Assembly: GCA_945910815.1 (NCBI GenBank)
Contig: CAMDZD010000002.1
Location: forward strand, 62,001-126,000
Length of the DNA stretch: 64,000 bases
DNA from: an uncultured Clostridia bacterium
Lineage (GTDB): Bacteria; Bacillota; Clostridia; Oscillospirales; Ruminococcaceae
Reading direction: 5' to 3'
Of this stretch, positions 54,869 to 61,779 are shown piece after piece. The notes beneath the pieces are model-generated. The model saw only the letters and a program-made list of their open reading frames with translations. It was not told where the DNA came from and searched no databases. Made by a program: the position numbers and the translations under genes. Each line of letters opens with the position of its first letter. Positions within the stretch are counted from its first letter, which is position 1.

Positions 54869-55591
54869 TTAATGCACCTCCCGGATTTTTTCAATCTTAT
54901 AGCCTATTCCCCATACTACTTTTAAGTATCTCGGTTCACTCGGATTGATTTCTATTTTCTCCCTGATATGCCTTATATGTACCATAACCGTATTTTCAAC
55001 GGAATATGATTCCTCATTCCAGACTTTTGAATATATTTCCTCTGCGGAAAATATTCTTCCTGCATTTTTCATAAGAAGTTCTATTATTTTAAACTCCGTT
55101 GCAGTAAGCTTTACGGGTTCTCCGTCAAGATAAAGCTGTTTTTCATTCATATTCAGCATAAGTCCGCCGTTTTTTATGCAGTTTGATTCAGTTCTGCTGT
55201 CTATTGCTCCGAGGCTTAAATATCTGCGTAAATTTGAATTTACTCTTGCAACAAGCTCCATTGGATTATACGGCTTTGTAATATAATCATCTGCTCCCAT
55301 TGACAAGCCCAGTATTTTATCGCTGTCCTCCGATTTCGCCGACAGTACTATTATCGGAATATTTTTAGTAGCACGTATTTTCATCATTGCGGAAAGTCCG
55401 TCAAGTTTAGGCATCATTATATCTATTATAATAAGATGAATTTCATTCTGAATAAGAACGTCAAGGGCTTCCAGTCCGTTGTATGCCTTGTAAATTTTAT
55501 ACCCCTCCTTTTCAAGAACTTTTGATATTGCGTTTACTATATCTTTGTCATCGTCTGTGACAAGTATTGATGATGATTCAAAACTGTTCAT
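54869..55591 (-). CDS. OmpR-family response regulator
   Basis: About 240 residues. The receiver domain has SILVTDDDKDIVNAI, the phosphoacceptor aspartate in LIIIDIMMPKLDGL, and VLSAKSEDSDKILGLSMGADDYITKPYNP. The C-terminal winged helix is typical (LTATEFKIIELLMKNAGRIFSAEEIYSKVW, VENTVMVHIRHIREKIE). AGGAGG sits too close to the first ATG (55600); the ATG at 55591 has better spacing. It overlaps the YfhO-like gene by a few bases and is followed at once by its kinase. Confidence 0.94.
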   Translation of the reverse strand: MNSFESSSILVTDDDKDIVNAISKVLEKEGYKIYKAYNGLEALDVLIQNEIHLIIIDIMMPKLDGLSAMMKIRATKNIPIIVLSAKSEDSDKILGLSMGADDYITKPYNPMELVARVNSNLRRYLSLGAIDSRTESNCIKNGGLMLNMNEKQLYLDGEPVKLTATEFKIIELLMKNAGRIFSAEEIYSKVWNEESYSVENTVMVHIRHIREKIEINPSEPRYLKVVWGIGYKIEKIREVH

Positions 55592-58086
55592 ATAAAACAT
55601 TTCCTCCTGAATTTTTTTCTGACTCTGTAATAATTTATTTCACAAACTATTGAATACAGAAATATAACTGACCCCGCTAATGATGTAACTATTCCCGCCG
55701 TTCTGAACGGAGCATGATATTCTATAATTATATTATGTTTTCCGGCTTTTATCGGAAATCCTATAAATGCTGTATTTGTTTTATAATATTCTGTATCTGC
55801 TCCGTCAACACTTATTTTAAATCCCTTGTCATACGGCACTGAAAGATTAAACCACCCGTCATGTGTTGCGTTTATACTGCCTTGTATAGTATCTCCTTTT
55901 GTAAATGTACGGTCTATATTAAAATTATCTCTCTGCATACTTTCAAATGCAGATACATCAAGACTGTATATTTCAAAATCCGAAAGCATGTAAATTCCGT
56001 CCGAAAACTCAAACATAAGACTTTTTACAGGCTTATCTGAAGATAATATATATGTAAAATCATAATTTTTATTATTATACTTCCAGTCAGGTGCGGAAAG
56101 TTTATTTTTAACTCCGTTTACGCTTACTGAAATATCTTTCCTATTATCTCCTATACGGTTATCTGCACGGAATTTAAGCATAATCAGATTTTCTGACATA
56201 TTATCCGGATTTATGCATATTTTAAACGGCATATCACTTTTTACTTCATATGCCTGATTTACTTTTCTGATTCTGCCCGTATCGCAAAGCTTATCAAAAT
56301 CACATGAAATCTCTGTTATTTTATCGGGATATATTGTATTTTTACCTTCTGTATCTGCTATAATGTTTTCAAGGAGAGCTTCTGTCTTTTCATTCCAGCT
56401 GAGAGAATTAAATACATCTTCACTCATTATATTTGATGACGCATATCCCACTGAAAAAGCCATGCTGTTTCTGAAAAGATTGTATTTCCCTGTACTGTCA
56501 GTACATGTTTCGCCATACATAGGATTATATTTTTCGCTTATTCTGTATCTGCACCCCATTAATATATTAAATATCTCATTATAGGGCTGTGCCTGTAATG
56601 CGTTGTTACGGCACTGATTTTCTCCTGCTGATGTTTCAAATCTGAATTTCCTGAAATTCTGATTGTTTATTGATGAATATATTGTTGATGTATAGTAATC
56701 ATTTCCATATATGGAATTTACAAGTTTTGGATTGTCATTTGCAAATCTGTAAAAGCTGTAATCTCCGGCAACTGTCCTTTCTGTAAGCTCCTGTATTTCA
56801 TCTGAATAAAATTCTTCAATTTCAGTATGCGTTACAAAATTATCGCTCAGATTTACTGATATACAGCATACAAATCCGAATATCACCGCCGGAATATATC
56901 TTCTGCAATCTCTGAATCTGACAAGAAAAATCATTGATACGATTAAATCACACACTGTAAGCACTAAAATCTTTTTACTGTTTCCGCTGAAAAGAATATA
57001 CGAAAGTATAAACAATGCAAGCACTGCCGAAACTTTAAATATATCTTTCCTTCTGATTTCGTTTCCGCATAAAATCAGTGCAAGCGGTATAAACGGTATA
57101 AGTATCTTTGAATCAGCATAGAGCTTTCCGTTCAGAAGATATACTATTAATGGAAAACACACTATAATAAGAAATATCCATGAAAGTATTTTCCTGTGCT
57201 TTTCATCAGAAAATATTCCTGATACAGCAAATATAATCACTGTTCCTGTAAGTCCCATTGAATACGGACTGTAAAGCATATAATCTGCATTTGCATGCGG
57301 AAAAATAAGTTCTGTTATATTTAATGAAGATGTTCCCGCCTCCCGACCGCTTAAAAGTGTAAACAGCACCGGAATCCACATAAATCCTGATATGAGTATC
57401 CCAAGAAATATATATTTTAACATTCTGAAATCTGCCCTGATATGCTTTTCATATGAATTGTATATCATATATATAACTATCACAAGAAATACACTTATAC
57501 TGAAATAAAAGCTCACAAGCATTATACAGCATGAACACACTGTAAGAATAATTCTGTTTTTAAGGCTGTCCATATCTGTACATACCATAAGTGAACCTAT
57601 CAGAAAGGGCATATACTGGATAAACATTATATGCCTGTGACTTTGATATATTAAAGGTGCAGAAAACATAAATACCAGTGAAAGCAAAAATGCCTTGCTT
57701 TTATTAAATCTGCCTTTAATAAATTTATAAAAAAGCATACACGATATATAGACAGATAATATACTGATAATTTGTATATATTCTGACATTCTTATCCACG
57801 GCATAAGATATGCAGGAAAATACAGAGGATTAAAAATTCCATAATATGCAAGATTGTATATATTCTGACCTCCGCCAAGCTGTAATGCAAAATCAGGAAA
57901 AATATCTCCCGTAGAATAAAATCTCGTCCGGAAATATTCCGGTATCGCAAAATGCTGATTTATCCAGTCCGTTTCCGAACCCCATACATCTGCTCCGCTG
58001 AAAACAAATATTATTATAAGCATAATTACAAATATGAATGTAAGTATAAATTCATAACGGTATCTCTTTATCATTTTAATTCTCAT
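55588..58086 (-). CDS. YfhO-like multi-pass membrane protein
   Basis: An 832-residue protein with about 12-14 membrane segments in its first 430 residues. A soluble extracellular domain follows (AFESMQRDNFNIDRTFTKGDTIQG, DGWFNLSVPYDKGFKISVDG), then a final membrane segment near 805. This is the layout of YfhO family proteins, proposed GT-C type glycosyltransferases that decorate cell-surface polymers in Bacillus. SETDWINQHFAIPEYFR near residue 36 fits the first extracellular loop. It leads an operon with the response regulator and kinase, whose genes overlap or abut. Two near-identical copies of its start region precede it. Confidence 0.82.
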   Translation of the reverse strand: MRIKMIKRYRYEFILTFIFVIMLIIIFVFSGADVWGSETDWINQHFAIPEYFRTRFYSTGDIFPDFALQLGGGQNIYNLAYYGIFNPLYFPAYLMPWIRMSEYIQIISILSVYISCMLFYKFIKGRFNKSKAFLLSLVFMFSAPLIYQSHRHIMFIQYMPFLIGSLMVCTDMDSLKNRIILTVCSCCIMLVSFYFSISVFLVIVIYMIYNSYEKHIRADFRMLKYIFLGILISGFMWIPVLFTLLSGREAGTSSLNITELIFPHANADYMLYSPYSMGLTGTVIIFAVSGIFSDEKHRKILSWIFLIIVCFPLIVYLLNGKLYADSKILIPFIPLALILCGNEIRRKDIFKVSAVLALFILSYILFSGNSKKILVLTVCDLIVSMIFLVRFRDCRRYIPAVIFGFVCCISVNLSDNFVTHTEIEEFYSDEIQELTERTVAGDYSFYRFANDNPKLVNSIYGNDYYTSTIYSSINNQNFRKFRFETSAGENQCRNNALQAQPYNEIFNILMGCRYRISEKYNPMYGETCTDSTGKYNLFRNSMAFSVGYASSNIMSEDVFNSLSWNEKTEALLENIIADTEGKNTIYPDKITEISCDFDKLCDTGRIRKVNQAYEVKSDMPFKICINPDNMSENLIMLKFRADNRIGDNRKDISVSVNGVKNKLSAPDWKYNNKNYDFTYILSSDKPVKSLMFEFSDGIYMLSDFEIYSLDVSAFESMQRDNFNIDRTFTKGDTIQGSINATHDGWFNLSVPYDKGFKISVDGADTEYYKTNTAFIGFPIKAGKHNIIIEYHAPFRTAGIVTSLAGSVIFLYSIVCEINYYRVRKKFRRKCFI

Positions 58087-58124
58087 CTTCTCTCCTTTAT
58101 CATTTTAATCTTCATCTCCTCTCC
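58067..58124. repeat. Tandem 29-bp duplication of the YfhO start region
   Basis: Bases 58067-58095 and 58096-58124 match at 26 of 29 positions and lie head to tail. Each copy carries a GGAGAG ribosome binding site and an ATG on the minus strand, so the translation start signal has been duplicated. Confidence 0.85.
58083..58115 (-). CDS. Ten-codon upstream ORF overlapping the YfhO start
   Basis: The upstream copy of the duplication gives ATG at 58113-58115 and reads MKIKMIKERR before a TGA that overlaps the YfhO ATG as ATGA. GGAGAGGAG sits directly before it. It is too short for the ORF track. Whether it is translated is not known; its arrangement would allow coupling to the YfhO gene. Confidence 0.4.
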   Translation of the reverse strand: MKIKMIKERR

Positions 58125-58233
58125 TGTCAAGATTATAATAACAGACGTTTCTTATTATCGGACTGATATAAATCTTAATTTTTTCTTAAATGAATGATTT
58201 TGTGTTTTTCATACAAAATTTTGGCGAAATAAC

Positions 58234-58262
58234 TTGACTTTTTTTGAATTGTATGTTATAAT
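58234..58262 (+). promoter_or_regulatory. Promoter of the VWA-PP2C-kinase-ATPase operon
   Basis: TTGACT, 17 bases, TATAAT with TGT before the -10 box, 55 bases before the VWA gene. Confidence 0.75.
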
Positions 58263-58317
58263 TACCAAAAACCGTTATATGATAATGTTTAATTTAATTT
58301 TGAAAGGAGATTATTAA

Positions 58318-58965
58318 ATGTCAGATTTTTCAAGAAGACTGCCTGTTTATCTGCTCCTCGACTGCTCCGGCTCTATGACAGGTGAACCTATTGAGGCGGT
58401 AAGACAGGGAATAAAAGCTTTGCTTTCCGAACTTAAAAGCGACCCGCAGGCTCTCGAAACTGCTTATATATCTGTTATTACTTTTGACAGCTCTGCACGT
58501 CAGACTTCTCCCCTCACTGAACTTATGCTCTTTAAAGAACCTCAGCTCAAGGCAAGCGGTGCTACTGCTCTCGGAGGTGCTTTAAATGTTCTCGCTGACT
58601 GCATAGAAAATGAAGTGAGAAAAGCTACTGAAACTCAGAAAGGTGACTGGAAACCCCTTGTATTTATACTTACTGACGGCTCTCCTACTGATACAGAGGA
58701 GTTCAGAAATGCTGTACAGAGAATAAAATCAGTTAAAACAGCAAATATAATAGCCTGTGCTGCCGGCTCCAACGCCAAAACTGAATATCTTAAACAGATT
58801 ACCGACAACGTTCTTATGATGAATACTCTTTCATCAGGCGACCTTGCAAGCTTTTTCGCATGGGTTTCAAGTTCAGTTAAAATGTCCTCGCAGAAGCTTG
58901 ACGAAAAACCCGGTGGTGCTATACAGCTCCCGCCTCCTCCTCAGGGATTCGTAATTGTTCCATGA
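58318..58965 (+). CDS. TerY-like von Willebrand factor A domain protein
   Basis: A 215-residue cytoplasmic VWA protein. The metal-ion-dependent adhesion site is complete: YLLLDCSGSMTGEP (DxSxS), the threonine in ASGATALGGAL, and the aspartate in FILTDGSPTDTEE. It resembles TerY of tellurium-resistance-type systems. The proline-rich tail (QLPPPPQGF) may bind a partner. It is the first gene of a VWA-PP2C-kinase set, 15 bases before the phosphatase gene. In the literature such triads (TerY-P) are proposed to be signalling units with the VWA protein as scaffold. Confidence 0.88.
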   Translation: MSDFSRRLPVYLLLDCSGSMTGEPIEAVRQGIKALLSELKSDPQALETAYISVITFDSSARQTSPLTELMLFKEPQLKASGATALGGALNVLADCIENEVRKATETQKGDWKPLVFILTDGSPTDTEEFRNAVQRIKSVKTANIIACAAGSNAKTEYLKQITDNVLMMNTLSSGDLASFFAWVSSSVKMSSQKLDEKPGGAIQLPPPPQGFVIVP

Positions 58966-58980
58966 TTTTTAGGTACGGCT

Positions 58981-60282
58981 ATGAATGAAAATACATTTAA
59001 AAATATTACTGAAAGTTTCATTGAAGAATATAACAGTCTTGATTCCTCGGCAACTGCTGACGAAATAAGAAATACTGTTGAAATTTTTATCCGCAAATAT
59101 AATGACCTCCTCAAAGATGAAGTTATAGAGCATACAGCCAATATGTGGAAATATTTCCCTGTTCCCGAAAACCAGCCCGAACCCTTTCCGGAATACAAAA
59201 CTCTTAACCTTGAACTTCCTGAATGCAGTATAATTGCCTCAAGAGTAAGAGGGAAAAAACATAAGCACGAGGGAACTAACTGCGATGACTGGTTTGAAGT
59301 TTCAAATTACGGGAAAATAGCATGCATTGCCGTTGCTGACGGTGCAGGTTCAAAGAAATTTTCAAGAATCGGTGCTAAAATATCATGTATGACTGCCGTT
59401 TCATCAATGAAAAAACTACTTGAAAAGCTCTTTACCGAAGAAAAAAGCATATCGGAAAAGCTTTCACTTCCTGTGAATGACCCCGATTTTCTCGAAGTAT
59501 GCAAAATTCTTGCCGGAATAGTTCAGCAGTCTGTCGCAAATGCTTATGAATCGGTTGAAACTGCTTTTAAATCACGCTCCGGAATAAAGGAATATTCCGA
59601 TTTCTTAGGGCGTGAACTTCAGCTCAGTGATTTTGCATCAACTCTGCTTACGGCTCTTGTTATACCGTCTGAAAATGATTCCGATGAAAGTCTTGTTATA
59701 ACATGTCAGATTGGTGACGGAATTTCCGCTGTCATCAATGGTGACAATTCCATAAAGCTTATGGGTGAACCCGACAGCGGTGAATTTTCCGGCGAAACTG
59801 ATTTTCTTACTTCTTCAAATATGAAAAATACAGACAATCTCCAAAGCCGTACAAGAATTTCAAAATCAAATGCAAAGCTTCTTCTTATGATGACTGACGG
59901 TGTAGCTGATGATTATTTTCCGAATGAAACGGAAATTCTCCGCCTTTGCTGTGACCTTATTCTCAACGGAATTATTCCGGATTTTCTTAAAAAATCAGAT
60001 AATGATGATTTTTCTGGAAAAATCCCCGAACCTATCGGATACCCCTGTGTCAACGACAAAACAAAAAATGTATTTCTGAGATATGCAAACAGAATATGTT
60101 CTGCACTTAATATATCTCTTAATCAGCTCTGCGAAAGCAAAAGTATTTTTGCTGATGCAGTTCCGGAAAATACTGATTCTCCCGAAGAAATGCTCCGCAT
60201 ATGGCTTGACAACTATGTTGAAAGGGGTTCTTTTGACGACAGAACTCTTGTTATTGTAAGATTTCAGGAGAATAAGATATGA
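58981..60282 (+). CDS. PP2C-family protein phosphatase
   Basis: A 433-residue protein. An N-terminal helical part of about 80 residues is followed by a PP2C-type metal-dependent phosphatase. Metal ligands are visible in ADGAGSKKFSRIGA, LMMTDGVADDYFP and the C-terminal FDDRTLVIVRF. The RVRGKKHKHEGTNCDDWFEV opening is typical of the PP2C partner of TerY-like proteins. It overlaps the kinase start by four bases (ATGA). It presumably reverses the action of that kinase. Confidence 0.88.
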   Translation: MNENTFKNITESFIEEYNSLDSSATADEIRNTVEIFIRKYNDLLKDEVIEHTANMWKYFPVPENQPEPFPEYKTLNLELPECSIIASRVRGKKHKHEGTNCDDWFEVSNYGKIACIAVADGAGSKKFSRIGAKISCMTAVSSMKKLLEKLFTEEKSISEKLSLPVNDPDFLEVCKILAGIVQQSVANAYESVETAFKSRSGIKEYSDFLGRELQLSDFASTLLTALVIPSENDSDESLVITCQIGDGISAVINGDNSIKLMGEPDSGEFSGETDFLTSSNMKNTDNLQSRTRISKSNAKLLLMMTDGVADDYFPNETEILRLCCDLILNGIIPDFLKKSDNDDFSGKIPEPIGYPCVNDKTKNVFLRYANRICSALNISLNQLCESKSIFADAVPENTDSPEEMLRIWLDNYVERGSFDDRTLVIVRFQENKI

Positions 60283-61754
60283 AACGCATTGCTGAAGCAA
60301 TTCTTTCAGATGGTACAAAATTACCCTATGTAATAACTGACAATCCTCCTGCCGGCGGTATGAAGCACACCTATTTTACTCCGGATAAAAAATTTGCCGT
60401 GCAGTTCTTTAATGATTCATCACATGCAAATGATATTGAACTGCACAAGCGAATGGAATATATAATAGGAAAGTATAATCCCACCCTCTCCGAAAAAAAC
60501 GGTGGTGCTAAAGGAAATACAGAGGAATCAGCAAATTATTTTTCAAAAAGATTCTGCTGGCCTGTTTCTACTGTCAGATACCCCGAATTCGGAATAGTAT
60601 GCCCTGCATATCCTCCTAATTTCTTTTTTGATGAAAATTCTTCGGAATTTATCAATTTAAAGGGAAAGGACAAGCGTAGTAACTGGTTTACTTCCAAAAA
60701 CAGAAAATATCTCCGTGATGAGGAATGCGGAAATTTCCGTTCCATGCTCAAAATGTCACTTCTCCTCGCACGTTCTGTAAGACGGCTTCATCAGGCAGGA
60801 CTGGCTCATGCCGATTTATCATGCAACAATGTCCTTATTGACCCAAAATCAGGTCAGTGCGTTGTAATTGATATAGATTCCCTCGTAGTTCCGGGAATAT
60901 TTCCACCCGAAGTTGCAGGCACAAGAGGATATATTGCTCCGGAAGTTCTCGCAACTTCCATGTTGCCGTCAGGTGACAGCAGAAGAAAACTGCCTTCTTC
61001 ATATACGGATTTGCATGCCCTTGCAGTGTTGATTTATGAATACCTTCTTCTGAGACACCCGCTTATGGGGCCTAAAATATATTCAAAAAACTCTGCCGAG
61101 GAGGACGATTTTCTTGCAATGGGTTCAAAGGCTACTTTTATTGAAAACCCCTTTGATACAAGCAACCGCCCTGATGAACTCGGTGTTGTAATAAAGGATT
61201 TAGGCGAACCTCTTGAAAAACTGTTTATTCAGGCTTTCGTGAATGGTCTGCACAATCCCGAAGAAAGACCCTCCGCTATGGAATGGGAAAAAGCTCTTGC
61301 AAAAACATGGAATCTGCTCCATAAATGTGAAAATCCCGACTGCCTTGCGGAATGGTTTATACTTCATGACACTAAAAATCCGGTATGCCCCTTTTGCAGG
61401 CACAATGTACGGCGTGACAGTATTGTAAGACTTCACCTCAAAAGCAAGCTTAAAGGAAAAAACGGTCAGTGGACTGACTGCGGAACTGTCGATTTACACG
61501 ATAAAATGCAGTTGTACAAATGGCATGTGCTTTCCAACGTTTTCCCAAACGAAAAAGCTGAACGTACTCCTGTGGCTGATATATATACATCAAATCAGCA
61601 ATGGTTTTTCGTCAACAGATGCCTTAAGGGTCTGACCTCCCCCGAAGGCTTTATAATTCCGGCTGGTCATCAGTTTGAACTTAAAGACGGTTCTGTTTTC
61701 AGAGCCTCCGATGATGAAAATTCCCTGCTGATTTCAGTTACAAAAGGAAAATAA
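60279..61754 (+). CDS. Atypical Ser/Thr protein kinase with C-terminal zinc ribbon
   Basis: A 491-residue kinase of the TerY-linked type. The nucleotide loop is PPAGGMKHTYF. The catalytic loop is HADLSCNNVLID, and the metal-binding motif is DID instead of DFG (VVIDIDSLVVPG). GTRGYIAPEVL is the activation-segment end. The lysine strand reads FAVQFF, so the usual VAxK lysine is glutamine. Residues 340-375 hold four cysteines (CENPDC and CPFC), a zinc ribbon, and a further beta domain follows. It overlaps the phosphatase and lies 25 bases before the ATPase. Confidence 0.85.
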   Translation: MKRIAEAILSDGTKLPYVITDNPPAGGMKHTYFTPDKKFAVQFFNDSSHANDIELHKRMEYIIGKYNPTLSEKNGGAKGNTEESANYFSKRFCWPVSTVRYPEFGIVCPAYPPNFFFDENSSEFINLKGKDKRSNWFTSKNRKYLRDEECGNFRSMLKMSLLLARSVRRLHQAGLAHADLSCNNVLIDPKSGQCVVIDIDSLVVPGIFPPEVAGTRGYIAPEVLATSMLPSGDSRRKLPSSYTDLHALAVLIYEYLLLRHPLMGPKIYSKNSAEEDDFLAMGSKATFIENPFDTSNRPDELGVVIKDLGEPLEKLFIQAFVNGLHNPEERPSAMEWEKALAKTWNLLHKCENPDCLAEWFILHDTKNPVCPFCRHNVRRDSIVRLHLKSKLKGKNGQWTDCGTVDLHDKMQLYKWHVLSNVFPNEKAERTPVADIYTSNQQWFFVNRCLKGLTSPEGFIIPAGHQFELKDGSVFRASDDENSLLISVTKGK

Positions 61755-61779
61755 TTTTTTTAAAGGAAAGGAACTTAAA

